A stretch of 47,743 bases of DNA from a virus. Each line of letters begins with the position of its first letter. Positions within the stretch are counted from its first letter, which is position 1. The notes below the pieces were generated by a model. That model was given only the letters and a program-made list of their open reading frames with translations. It was not told the DNA's origin and did no database searches. The position numbers and the translations under genes were made by a program. Where the stretch lies: IMG/VR virus record IMGVR_UViG_3300028025_001415, positions 1 through 47,743 of that record; one strand, written 5' to 3'. Of this stretch, positions 34,401-41,139 are shown piece after piece.

Positions 34401-35854
34401 GCACGGAACTAGGGCAAACTGTTACTGGTGCATTTTCTAATATAGGAAATACTGTTGCTAATGCTTGGGGAACATACGCACCAACATGGGCTGGTGGCTA
34501 TGATGCCGCAACAATGGCTGATTTGGAATTAGGTAGAGCCATGACTGCAAACGCAGGCGGAACTGCCGCATCAAGTCCATTAATTCCTGGCTTTGAAACG
34601 TTTGCACCATATTTACCTTACATACCAGCAGTACTTGCGCTTGCAAAAGGTGATGTTGGAGCGGCCGCCGGCTTAGCGGCTGGAGCATATGCGGGAACCG
34701 TAATTGGTAGCGCAGTAAGTGCTGGTGCGCTTGGTGCAGAAATTGGAGCCTTTGGTGGACCAATCGGCATCGTTGCAGGTTTTGTTATTGGATCGTTCTT
34801 AGGTAGTATATTTGGTGGTGGCGGTAGCAGACCTCCAGAACCTAATCCAGCAATCTGGCGTGTTATTCGCACTAGAGGAAACAATGACATTAATGGTATC
34901 GTAGATTTACAGCCGCCAAGAGAAGCAACACCTAAAGGTTGGCCTGAGTTTGCAGACGCTTTAATTAGGGTTGCATTTAATGCAACTAAAGAAGCTGAAG
35001 TTCAAACAAAAGAACAATCACCATTCGACTTTGTTGTATGTTGGATAGATAAAAATAATATTGTTGTTAGTCTTAGAACAGGCGACCCAAATTCTGGCGG
35101 TAATGATTTGAATTTAGGTAAGCCTGGAGAGAAGAGTTTTGATTCTGGCAAAGCGGCTTCACAAATTGTTAAACATGTCTCTGATGCATTCAAAGCCGCA
35201 TATGCCGCTAAAGCAGATGCAGTAGACAAAGCATCTAAAGTATTAAACTCTCTCACATTTGGTAAAGTGTCAACTGCACTAATCAAAGACTTGACTACTG
35301 GTGCAAATAAAATTGACACATCAATAACCAAAGGTGTGTATGGTGGAACTACAGCAGAAGATTTAGTGATAACAACTGGTATGGCTAATAAACCTCAAGC
35401 GGCAACTAGTGGAGACGAATATAGTTCAGGCACACCACCTATGGTGTATAGTATGAAAGAAGGTAAGTATGTTGAGGCGCCATTCAAAGAAGAAACTATA
35501 ACACAAGTTGGTGAAGATGGAGCATATCAAGTTAAACGTAAAGTGTATGACACTAGCGTATTGATGTATGATAAGGATGGAAATCCAATATACGATAAGA
35601 ATAAGAGCGGTGGCATCGACTTAGCCGATATTGTAAAACCAACATTGACAACAACTTCAGGAACTATTACTGGTGGCACAACTGTCGCAACATCTACTAC
35701 AGGAACAGGAACAACAGGTAACGTGAATGTTGTTACTAATGCAGATAACAGTCAGACAAACAATCAATCTGTTAACACATACTACACAAGTCTGTTAAGC
35801 AAATCTAGAAACGCTATTAGAGATGCTAGTGTGAATACTGCATTGCCTGCATAA
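31430..35854 (+). CDS. Tape-measure-like tail protein with M23 peptidase domain
   Basis: A 1474-residue protein following the gp26-gp51 pair, where the tape measure gene is expected. Residues about 308-430 form an M23 (LytM-type) zinc endopeptidase domain: HxxxD at H336/D340 (HNGIDLA) and HxH at H415/H417 (VHLHF), with GIYVIVDHLNG and TTYCHLA between. Hydrophobic alanine- and glycine-rich segments occur at about 155-200, near 225-245, and in the last third (AAGLAAGAYAGTVIGSAVSAGALGAEIGAFGGPIGIVAGFVIGSFLG), as in tape measure proteins. A run of glycines lies near residue 923. The peptidase would cut peptide cross-links in the wall at entry. This likely compensates for gp5 lacking lysozyme. Confidence 0.82.
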   Translation: MATIGNYGAALGDTLKQSAGGIVKGFGYGLKGAALSEMPGLVAGFGAFSALSKKANSIGQAKAALAQGSSKTPTSSSSVGGNPFAQMVQQLAQINANTAATANVAKATAKAEQYKMMFDEEKAREQAQQNQALIDAIKNSGMGGSVAGAEGKAGAGGGLLSSILGNALGGMLGTVVMGALLGLRKKLAAFIAQLVLSAALLFGGPGGKLGKLGGAAWAGAKIAGKVGARFIPYVGWALLAADVAEAGVAIAGSADKSAKQNANTPNPPMQYDAMGNPTGVGPDAPEDRKGNTNSPTAQRTSASKTSGLQWRVPLTVPYRVTSEFGEKSSIRGMKEHNGIDLAAPAGNFIVAAADGMVVAKSQNELSGIYVIVDHLNGMTTTYCHLAFAYEKVGQKVKIGEPIGVIGSTGRSTGVHLHFMLKRGNTPVNPRTVINFGALNKETAPSAPTTAPSGAPSGDGKRGNFDPRRAQLVPGFAAQANKKLTDNAVTAYYKALKEGKTEEEARAIASKVAGDNPTAKATLEKLSARSASVTPAFTPLIEMGDASVAESYATKRDNENNKKEVVKQLKSIKENTGISAKAVKDNRITMSRGKFARPEDILARVNKQFTDSLQRQLTRTISGTLMKALYPGGYKNVSQRTASGQMYRGEQLNKLLGLTPKLTQLGTSIFGKQYGPAFGQIFSKAATGYMEVGARSVAQGIFGSMGMNSDQANILGGQILGNLAKGTKQGKLTALEQILYGVSGGTVALGPETIFAKYGFASPQDGINYMANVLGSSMMGPVNSGLGTTPLNMRNMDPRMRTMGAFGGYDGQYGNMPTGMPSAGTLQAAAQNNPYMQVTKEGMVVIADNVPQLTKDTADQLNVAKQAERDAQQRFLDAEAGSQERAIAQKMVSEAQYEQQILTNRLLASRATSGSGTNISIGGGGGGGGFFSGGGPLAEVGNMALDLGKSAITQKAVQSLGIKNPYMAMLASFAINKGVSYLGGKAFDLFKGTELGQTVTGAFSNIGNTVANAWGTYAPTWAGGYDAATMADLELGRAMTANAGGTAASSPLIPGFETFAPYLPYIPAVLALAKGDVGAAAGLAAGAYAGTVIGSAVSAGALGAEIGAFGGPIGIVAGFVIGSFLGSIFGGGGSRPPEPNPAIWRVIRTRGNNDINGIVDLQPPREATPKGWPEFADALIRVAFNATKEAEVQTKEQSPFDFVVCWIDKNNIVVSLRTGDPNSGGNDLNLGKPGEKSFDSGKAASQIVKHVSDAFKAAYAAKADAVDKASKVLNSLTFGKVSTALIKDLTTGANKIDTSITKGVYGGTTAEDLVITTGMANKPQAATSGDEYSSGTPPMVYSMKEGKYVEAPFKEETITQVGEDGAYQVKRKVYDTSVLMYDKDGNPIYDKNKSGGIDLADIVKPTLTTTSGTITGGTTVATSTTGTGTTGNVNVVTNADNSQTNNQSVNTYYTSLLSKSRNAIRDASVNTALPA

Positions 35855-35882
35855 AAAAGGGGAAGCATTTTACTGCTTCCCC
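35853..35882 (-). terminator. 32: Rho-independent terminator after gp32
   Basis: GGGGAAGCA (35859-35867) pairs perfectly with TGCTTCCCC (35874-35882) around a 6-base loop. On the minus strand the hairpin is followed by six T residues (35858-35853), 28 bp after the gp32 stop. On the plus strand no T run follows, so it would stop the tape-measure transcript only weakly, although it lies right at its stop codon. Confidence 0.88.
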
Positions 35883-35910
35883 AAAGTCACAAAGGAGAGA
35901 TTACGAAAGA

Positions 35911-36822
35911 TTAGTCTTCAGCTAGTTTCTCAAAATAACTCAAATCTTCATCATCATCAACTGAGTCTGCAACTGTAGTTTTCTTAGCAGGTGCTGTCTC
36001 AGGTTTAGCTGAAGCTGTAGTTGGCACATTAGGCTTAGTGGAGTAATAATTATCTCCAGCAGAACCATCTTCAAGACCAAGCACTTTATTCAAACGTGCT
36101 TTCAATTCATCATAAGACTTAAAGTTCTTCTCACTCAAGAATTCAGACAAGCTAAACTCTTGCTTCCAAATGCGTTCCAAGTCATCTTCATCGCCAGACA
36201 AAGGTGCTGGTGATTCAAACTCAGACTTATCATAGTTCTGATAACCTTCAACCTTACGAATCTTCAATTTGAAGTTCGCACCTTCCCAAAGGTCGAATGG
36301 GTTGACAGGAGTTTCATCTTCAAACTCGGGATTCATCAAGTCATTCAACTTGTCAAAAATCTTCTTACCGAATTTGAATAATTTAACTGTTCCGTCATTG
36401 TCAGGATTTGCAGGATCCTTGACAATATAGATGTTTGCGATATACTGCAACTTACGCTTTTGCTTACGTGCAATATCTTTGTTAGCATCAGAACCAGAGT
36501 TCCAAAGGATGCTATTGTGTTCAGACACAGGGTCTTTCTTGTTGAGTGTAGTCAACGAATTTTCAATGTACCATCCACCAGGACCTTGGAATGAATGATT
36601 GAAAACTTGAACCCAAGGTACATCTTCGCCTGCGGGTGCGGGAAGAAAACGGATCGTTGCGAAACCGTTACCTGCTTTGTCTACTGTGGGTTTCCAGAAT
36701 CGGGTGTCTTCATAAGACTTCTTACCTTCTTCTTTGTTTGTGAGTTTGGAAACTGCGTCTGTGAGTTTTTCCAAATCTTTGGTGCGTGACTTTTTCAAAT
36801 CTGCGAATGATGTTGATGCCAT
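35911..36822 (-). CDS. 32: Single-stranded DNA-binding protein gp32
   Basis: Cooperative ssDNA-binding protein of replication, recombination and repair. Features in order: basic N-terminal segment, WKPTVDKAGNGFATIRFLPAP, HSFQGPGGWYIENSLTTL, KRKLQYIANIYIVKDPANPDNDGTVKLFKFGKKIFDKLNDLM, WEGANFKLKIRKVEGYQNYDKSEF and an acidic C-terminus (DSVDDDEDLSYFEKLAED) that in T4 binds partner proteins. Length 303 (T4 301). The protein contains no cysteine: the T4 zinc ligands C77, C87 and C90 are replaced, although the histidine remains. It is last in the 33-59-32 cluster and has its own promoter-like sequence. Confidence 0.95.
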   Translation of the reverse strand: MASTSFADLKKSRTKDLEKLTDAVSKLTNKEEGKKSYEDTRFWKPTVDKAGNGFATIRFLPAPAGEDVPWVQVFNHSFQGPGGWYIENSLTTLNKKDPVSEHNSILWNSGSDANKDIARKQKRKLQYIANIYIVKDPANPDNDGTVKLFKFGKKIFDKLNDLMNPEFEDETPVNPFDLWEGANFKLKIRKVEGYQNYDKSEFESPAPLSGDEDDLERIWKQEFSLSEFLSEKNFKSYDELKARLNKVLGLEDGSAGDNYYSTKPNVPTTASAKPETAPAKKTTVADSVDDDEDLSYFEKLAED

Positions 36823-36842
36823 ATTAGTATATTCCTCGTATG

Positions 36843-37046
36843 TTAAGTATTAAATGTATGTTTTGCTTGTCCACTTTTATCATAATCTACTATAGTATAT
36901 AGTCTATCACAATTCTCTTTTCGTGTCAATAAGCGGCAAACCTTACTAGGTTTACGCATTACTGCCACTACGTCACCACTAGTTCTCTGAGTGACTTTTT
37001 CATCCGTGCCGTATCGTAATTTAAAAAGGGCTGGTACTTTTTGCAT
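36843..37046 (-). CDS. Small basic ORF between gp59 and gp32, unknown function
   Basis: A 67-residue basic protein (LFKLRYGTDEKVTQRTSGDVVAVMRKPSKVCRLLTRKENCDRLYTIVDYDKSGQ). Its first 79 bases overlap the end of gp59 in another frame. GAGGTAAG lies about 7 bases before the ATG, a reasonable ribosome site. The stop lies 20 bp before gp32. No family recognised. Small beta-rich pattern (VVAVMRKPSKVCRLL, RLYTIVDYDK) looks like a folded domain. It could be a real gene or a translated leader for gp32. Confidence 0.5.
   Translation of the reverse strand: MQKVPALFKLRYGTDEKVTQRTSGDVVAVMRKPSKVCRLLTRKENCDRLYTIVDYDKSGQAKHTFNT
36901..36929 (-). promoter_or_regulatory. Sigma70-like promoter before gp32
   Basis: On the minus strand TTGACA (36924-36929, consensus) and TAGACT (36901-36906, four of six) are 17 bp apart, inside the 67-residue ORF. 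A transcript would have a leader of about 70 bases before gp32, room for the translational control known for T4 gp32. Confidence 0.45.
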
Positions 37047-37564
37047 AACTTGCTTACCTCTTTGTAGATTGGATCATGTATCATTGTATCATATCGTTTG
37101 ACAAAATGCAATAGTGAATTCAATATTGCTAATGTCTCCAGACTGATTTCTCCTCTTAAGTATTTCTTTATGATTGGTGGATGGTCGCCACCTTTAGCAT
37201 CAAAAAATTCATTCAGTTCGTTGGCTGACCAACCAGAGATAAAATCCATCTCATTCTTAAATACATACGTCAAAGATTCTTGCCTACGTTTCCATTCTTT
37301 GTAGCGTTCTTCACACTCTTCAGACAGAAGTTCTCCGACCCACATTTTTGTGTCGTGCATGAAATTAGAAACTAAAAACTCTTCTAAGTAAGCGTCTTTA
37401 CGATTGCCAAGTTTAGCAAAAAAGATTTTGTCTTTACGTTTCAAAAAAGAATCGTATGTGACATTGACCTTCTTGTTATACTTGAACCAATCGTAACTGT
37501 CTAACGTAAAATGATTTTTAATTCCTAAGTAAACTTTGTATGCGTCTATAGCATCCATCTTCAT
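36968..37564 (-). CDS. 59: Loader of gp41 helicase, gp59
   Basis: Loads the replicative helicase onto gp32-coated forks and recombination intermediates. The N-terminus DAIDAYKVYLGIKNHFTLDSYDWFKYNKKVNVTYDSFLKRKDKIFFAKLGNR is the conserved gp59 block. The C-terminal helical domain contains PPIIKKYLRGEISLETLAILNSLLHFV. Length 198 (T4 217). The start overlaps the gp33 stop by one base (TAATG). The order 33-59-32 is the same as in T4. Confidence 0.93.
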   Translation of the reverse strand: MKMDAIDAYKVYLGIKNHFTLDSYDWFKYNKKVNVTYDSFLKRKDKIFFAKLGNRKDAYLEEFLVSNFMHDTKMWVGELLSEECEERYKEWKRRQESLTYVFKNEMDFISGWSANELNEFFDAKGGDHPPIIKKYLRGEISLETLAILNSLLHFVKRYDTMIHDPIYKEVSKLCKKYQPFLNYDTARMKKSLRELVVT

Positions 37565-37803
37565 TACTCATCCACCTCAATAGGCAATCTTGCTTTTGGT
37601 GCAATCATTTTTAACTTCATCGCTTCGCCTTCAATAGCAGACTTCATGCGAGGTGTAATTAAAGATGCCGCAGTTTCAACTTCAACGTTTTTGATTGTGC
37701 AGTATTCTAAAATTGCGTCAATCATTGTAATCGGAAACTTATCACGTTGAATCTGTTTAATCTCTGCCTCAAATTCTTTTTGAGTTAAGATTTTAAGATT
37801 CAT
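37564..37803 (-). CDS. 33: Late transcription coactivator gp33
   Basis: Links RNA polymerase to the sliding clamp for late promoter activation together with gp55. The region FPITMIDAILEYCTIKNVEVETAASLITPRMKSAIEGEAMKLKMI follows the T4 gp33 helical core pattern (IEKMVEEFGMSYLEATTAFLEE...IIEKIQSEA). It lies next to gp59 as in T4. I chose the ATG at 37803 (MNLKILTQKEF), which overlaps the previous stop by 11 bases; longer forms from 37830 or a TTG at 37845 are possible. Length 79 (T4 112). Its presence agrees with the NATAAATA promoters seen in front of structural operons. Confidence 0.8.
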   Translation of the reverse strand: MNLKILTQKEFEAEIKQIQRDKFPITMIDAILEYCTIKNVEVETAASLITPRMKSAIEGEAMKLKMIAPKARLPIEVDE

Positions 37804-37984
37804 GGAATCGTACCGAGGTGATTCGACCATTTCGGAAATGCCCAAATTGTGTTGGAGTGACTGCTGGTTTAGCAGAGCGAAACTTAGGATTAGTTATCTC
37901 AGATTCAGACGCATAGTAACCTGGAGGATAACCACCTTTACGTTGATACGTTTTCATTTCAATTTTCTTTTTCATAATATTCAT
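37793..37984 (-). CDS. Small basic protein, unknown function
   Basis: A 63-residue basic protein starting MNIMKKKIEMKTYQRKGGYPPGYYASESEITNPKFRSAKPAV. No family recognised. The start at 37984 is preceded by AAAAGGA at about 9 bases; a longer open frame back to 38080 overlaps the endolysin gene and looks like a shadow. It lies between the endolysin and gp33 and overlaps the gp33 start, so it is coupled to this early/middle operon. Confidence 0.6.
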   Translation of the reverse strand: MNIMKKKIEMKTYQRKGGYPPGYYASESEITNPKFRSAKPAVTPTQFGHFRNGRITSVRFHES

Positions 37985-37997
37985 ATCAAAGTTCCTT

Positions 37998-38501
37998 TTA
38001 CATTCTATAAAAAATATGTCCCTCAATAGTCGCAATTTTTGTCTTTCGTGCCGCCCATGCTGGCTTAACACTAACTGCATGAAAGTGTGTTGCGCCTTCT
38101 AAGAGTTTAATTATATCATTTCCAATACTCTTTGTCAATAGCATCTTTGCTACTTCATAAGACTCTCTCCAACGTTTGTTATCTGCTGGTGGAGTATTTG
38201 CGGTCTTGGTATTATACCAAGAAAATTGTTGTGGTTCTGTCACAACATCACGAATGTTTTTTGGAAATCTGCTATCACGTAATCTGTTGAGTGTGACTGC
38301 ACCTACTGCTATTTTACCTATTAAAGGTTCACTACCTGCTTCGTAATAGATGTTCATTGCCATCCAGTACAGGTCTGATTTGCTAGAGTTTTTTGGTGCG
38401 GATGCTGATTCTGATATTTCCTTTAGCGTTGGCATTGATGCCATTGTATGCGTTGAAAATAAAGCCAATACAAATACTACAGCCGTTATTAGTGCTTTCA
38501 T
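37998..38501 (-). CDS. SleB-type cell wall hydrolase (endolysin) with signal peptide
   Basis: Peptidoglycan hydrolase of the SleB/Hydrolase_2 family. Residues 1-21 (basic start, then a hydrophobic core and THTMA) form a signal peptide or anchor, so export may use the host Sec pathway. The catalytic domain starts at DLYWMAMNIYYEAGSEP (E54 is the likely acid) and continues with GKIAVGAVTLNRLRDSRFPKNIRDVV, QFSWY and GATHFHAVSVKPAWA. Length 167. It is the first gene after a near-consensus sigma70 promoter and shares the operon with gp33, gp59 and gp32. Endolysin is the most likely role; wall remodelling is possible. Confidence 0.85.
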   Translation of the reverse strand: MKALITAVVFVLALFSTHTMASMPTLKEISESASAPKNSSKSDLYWMAMNIYYEAGSEPLIGKIAVGAVTLNRLRDSRFPKNIRDVVTEPQQFSWYNTKTANTPPADNKRWRESYEVAKMLLTKSIGNDIIKLLEGATHFHAVSVKPAWAARKTKIATIEGHIFYRM

Positions 38502-38522
38502 ATTTTTCCTTTCTTTATTGTG

Positions 38523-38542
38523 CCCACAATTTTTTTAGTGGG
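38523..38542 (-). promoter_or_regulatory. Hairpin in the endolysin mRNA leader
   Basis: CCCAC (38523-38527) and GTGGG (38538-38542) can pair around a 10-base A/T-rich loop, between the promoter and the ribosome site of the endolysin gene. No T run follows on the minus strand, so it is not a terminator for the upstream cassette. It could affect mRNA stability or translation. A plus-strand reading is followed by TCTTTTATTT, but no plus-strand gene ends here. Confidence 0.3.
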
Positions 38543-38563
38543 TCTTTTATTTAGTATACTTGA

Positions 38564-38592
38564 ATTATACTATCTTTTTCTGAAATAGTCAA
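38564..38592 (-). promoter_or_regulatory. Sigma70-like promoter of the endolysin-33-59-32 operon
   Basis: On the minus strand TTGACT (38587-38592) and TATAAT (38564-38569) are separated by 17 bp: a perfect -10 and a -35 with one mismatch. The -35 lies over the end of the GDPD-like gene and the -10 just after it. The next gene starts 62 bp downstream. This is the best host-type promoter in the window. Confidence 0.75.
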
Positions 38593-39025
38593 TAGCCCCT
38601 ACGTAATCAGAACATATGCCATAGATTGGCAGATTGAATGCGTATTCTAAACTAATTCCTTGATTTTCTGGCATAAGACACACACTCTTTGCCATGAGTG
38701 GTTGATTTGGGTATGCCCACACTATTCCATGGCTGGTTAGTGTATATGAATCTTTATCATGCCAAAAGTAATGTAATTGTGTGTCTGAGAGCCATTCTAG
38801 TGCTTCCCAGTTCTTAGCGTGAATCCATAGTCCTTTTTTGTGTAAAAACTCAGGATCAATTTCATACGTTGGTTCATCATGTCCCAAAAAGAATTTGTCA
38901 TTGACAATTCTAAAATCTACTTCAGCATCAAATCCTTTATCTAATGCAGATTCAATTTGATATGGTGCATTTTCGTTTGTCTTGTCAGAACCAAACATCA
39001 ATCCTCTATGTGCAATCAGCTTCAT
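38570..39025 (-). CDS. Short glycerophosphodiester phosphodiesterase-like protein
   Basis: PI-PLC-like/GDPD fold. Motifs: LIAHRG at residues 3-8, EVDFR (about 35-39) and FLGHDEP, which correspond to the HRG, ExD and H positions of GDPD catalytic sites. At 151 residues it is much shorter than usual GDPDs (about 240), retaining the active-site half. I chose the ATG at 39025; a GTG three codons earlier is possible. It overlaps the cupin gene by about 20 bp and is last in the sugar cassette. Such short forms occur in polysaccharide clusters; substrate unknown. Confidence 0.68.
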   Translation of the reverse strand: MKLIAHRGLMFGSDKTNENAPYQIESALDKGFDAEVDFRIVNDKFFLGHDEPTYEIDPEFLHKKGLWIHAKNWEALEWLSDTQLHYFWHDKDSYTLTSHGIVWAYPNQPLMAKSVCLMPENQGISLEYAFNLPIYGICSDYVGAIDYFRKR

Positions 39026-39335
39026 ATTTGTCACTCGGTATGCTAGGCCATCGAATCACTATCAATTCAACGTCAGTTAAAAATTCTACAGCAGAAACTT
39101 CGTTCTTCTCATACGTCCACATATCACCTTCTTTGAGATGTTTACCTGACGCAATAAGTTCTCCTCGGACGATGTAATTTAGTTCTGTTGTAACCTTATG
39201 AAAGTGCGGAAATGTCTCCTCACCCTTTTTATGTTTATGATGCCCAATCTCAAAGAATGGGTTCTTAAACAAAGATGGATTGAAGTCACCAACAAACCAT
39301 CCCTTCACATAATCATTTATGTTTGATACATTCAT
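39006..39335 (-). CDS. Small cupin protein of sugar cassette
   Basis: A 109-residue single cupin: HHKHKKGEETFPHFHKVTTELNYIVRGELIASGKHLKEGDMWTYEKNEV. The HFH...E...GE pattern is cupin motif 1, and EGDMW with the following strand is close to motif 2. It could be a sugar epimerase/isomerase-like or binding protein. It overlaps the preceding gene by four bases. Specific substrate cannot be told. Confidence 0.72.
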   Translation of the reverse strand: MNVSNINDYVKGWFVGDFNPSLFKNPFFEIGHHKHKKGEETFPHFHKVTTELNYIVRGELIASGKHLKEGDMWTYEKNEVSAVEFLTDVELIVIRWPSIPSDKYEADCT

Positions 39336-40486
39336 TCAAGTTCCTGAATTCGCAACTGATGTCTACCACCATCGAATGTGTGTTGATATCCTAGTCTTAC
39401 GTATTCGTGTAGATTCTCTAGGTTTGCATTCATTGCTGGAATAGCAAAGAAGTTTGCACAGTTGTGGCGCACTGCCATTTCCATTGCATTGTTATCATAG
39501 ATTAGTGCAGAACGAATGCCTTTGTATTTGTTAGCACACATGTTAACGCCTTGTCCTGTTCTACAGAAACTAAACGCATAATCACAATCGCCATCTTCAA
39601 TACCCTTGACTGCTTGACTGATAAAGTCTTTGTAATTGCAATCACGATTGACAACTGTGCCATAGTCAATGTATTTTTTACCAAGACCTTTCAGTACTGA
39701 CTTGAATAATTCTTTTGCTTCATATCCAGAATGGTCACAGCACAATGCAAATGGCTTATCACCAAAACGCTTAACAACATTCTTTTTATAGAAGTTAAAT
39801 TCATCTGGTGTTCCAAACACATGCATCTTGTCTACTGGATGCGTAATAATTTTAAGTCCATCTTCAATCAGCAGATTATACAATGGTGCAATATAGAATT
39901 CGTTGTTTGTGCGAATGTCATCGGCAATCATTTTCTTTGCATACTTGCAGAAATCAGAACCACGTTTGAACCCATAGATACCAACACATGCGTCAGAACT
40001 AATTGCTTTTTTCTCAGCAGTTTCAGACACATAGTTTTCATCATCGCACTTAGCATAACTGTAGTTTGCGCTATTTGATTTGAATGTCAATAGAACACCA
40101 TCGGCTAAAAGACTGCCGACAATCTTAGGATCAAACACTGGCGCAAACTCAATGTCTAGCGTATGAATAACAAGCGGTGCATCATTGTCGATATACTCAG
40201 ATGCATACAAACAACTCTCAACTGAACCTCTAGTCAAATGGTCTAGCACAACAACTTTGATATCATCACCAAACTTCATACGTAGAATTTCATCCATTCT
40301 AAAATTGTATACGTGTTCATCACGAATAATGAAAATTAAGTTACAGTCTTTTGTATCTAGGCAATCAAGCGAGATATCAATCAACTGTTTGTCTTTGATG
40401 TTAATCAATTGTTTAGGTACAGTAAAGCCTTCTTTCAGAAAGCGGCTACCTAAGCCTGCCATAGGCACCAATACGTTTGTCTTCAT
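39332..40486 (-). CDS. Fusion: sugar nucleotidyltransferase and RpiB-type isomerase
   Basis: Two-domain enzyme of 384 residues. Residues 1-235 are a nucleotidyltransferase of the GT-A type: VPMAGLGSRFLKEGFTVPKQLI at about 7-28 (G11, G13, R15, K25) and an aspartate near D111 (HTLDIEF). Residues 245-384 are a complete RpiB/LacAB isomerase: CCDHSGYEAKE (250-259), FCRTGQGVNMCANKYKGIRSAL (C308 as likely base), RHN (340-342) and GGRHQLRI (373-380). The domains normally occur as separate proteins. The fusion suggests a sugar phosphate is isomerised and activated on one protein. It overlaps the PfkB gene by four bases. Activities are inferred from motifs. Confidence 0.88.
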   Translation of the reverse strand: MKTNVLVPMAGLGSRFLKEGFTVPKQLINIKDKQLIDISLDCLDTKDCNLIFIIRDEHVYNFRMDEILRMKFGDDIKVVVLDHLTRGSVESCLYASEYIDNDAPLVIHTLDIEFAPVFDPKIVGSLLADGVLLTFKSNSANYSYAKCDDENYVSETAEKKAISSDACVGIYGFKRGSDFCKYAKKMIADDIRTNNEFYIAPLYNLLIEDGLKIITHPVDKMHVFGTPDEFNFYKKNVVKRFGDKPFALCCDHSGYEAKELFKSVLKGLGKKYIDYGTVVNRDCNYKDFISQAVKGIEDGDCDYAFSFCRTGQGVNMCANKYKGIRSALIYDNNAMEMAVRHNCANFFAIPAMNANLENLHEYVRLGYQHTFDGGRHQLRIQELE

Positions 40487-41139
40487 ACTTTTTCTTTTAA
40501 ATGATTTGTTGTTAAATTATGCGATAGCTTCATACACTCAAAATCTAATCGTGTGTTCAACTTTCCATACATAAAGCAAGCGGCATAGAAGTCGCCTGCA
40601 CCCAATACGTTCGCACCTTTTATATATTGTTCTTCGCCTATGCTGAACGTTTCACCTTTGCTATTATAACTTGTCATGGGTGAATGCGTAATGACTGTAC
40701 CTTTGAATTCTTCAACATCTCTCAACAAATGCTTGTCTTCTTCAGAGACAAAGATATAGTTCAAATACTTATACGCTTCTTTGTTTATCTCTCTACCAGA
40801 ACAGATATCGGCAAAGATTAAACCTGTCATATCTTTTAGAAAACTCAAATCGTCAATCTCATTAATATAAGCAATGTGACTAATCAATGCTGGTTGAACT
40901 CTAACGTCAACACCAATTGCATTTAATTTAGATTCGCTTGTTCTCTGACTATTATCTTTATCAATTGTGATAGTCGATGTTCCGATATTAGATGGACAAA
41001 CATAAATGTCTAACGTTGGGTCCATGTTTTTCAATGCACGCCACACGTTGACAATACCACCAATGTCGTGTTTTGTTTTTGGGTTTTCTTTTATCGTATC
41101 AAATACTAGGTGCCCATACAATGCTATATCATACATCAA
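40483..41139 (-). CDS. PfkB-family sugar kinase (short)
   Basis: Carbohydrate kinase of the ribokinase/PfkB type. GGIVNVWRAL (27-36) fits the N-terminal sugar-binding motif GG...N.A and GANVLGAGDFYAACFMYG (175-192) contains the GAGD signature with catalytic D183. It has 218 residues against about 300 usually; central segments are reduced. Among known families it is closest in logic to the kinase half of HldE, but substrate is unknown. It overlaps both neighbours by four bases (ATGA) and lies between the phosphatase and the isomerase-nucleotidyltransferase. Confidence 0.85.
   Translation of the reverse strand: MMYDIALYGHLVFDTIKENPKTKHDIGGIVNVWRALKNMDPTLDIYVCPSNIGTSTITIDKDNSQRTSESKLNAIGVDVRVQPALISHIAYINEIDDLSFLKDMTGLIFADICSGREINKEAYKYLNYIFVSEEDKHLLRDVEEFKGTVITHSPMTSYNSKGETFSIGEEQYIKGANVLGAGDFYAACFMYGKLNTRLDFECMKLSHNLTTNHLKEKV

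Noticed and set aside
37985-38080. Upstream extension of the small basic ORF (37793-37984)
   Set aside because: The extension overlaps the end of the endolysin in another frame, and a better ribosome site precedes the inner ATG at 37984.
38523-38542. Terminator for the sugar cassette
   Set aside because: The 5-bp stem has a long loop and no T run follows on the minus strand, so I list it only as a leader hairpin.
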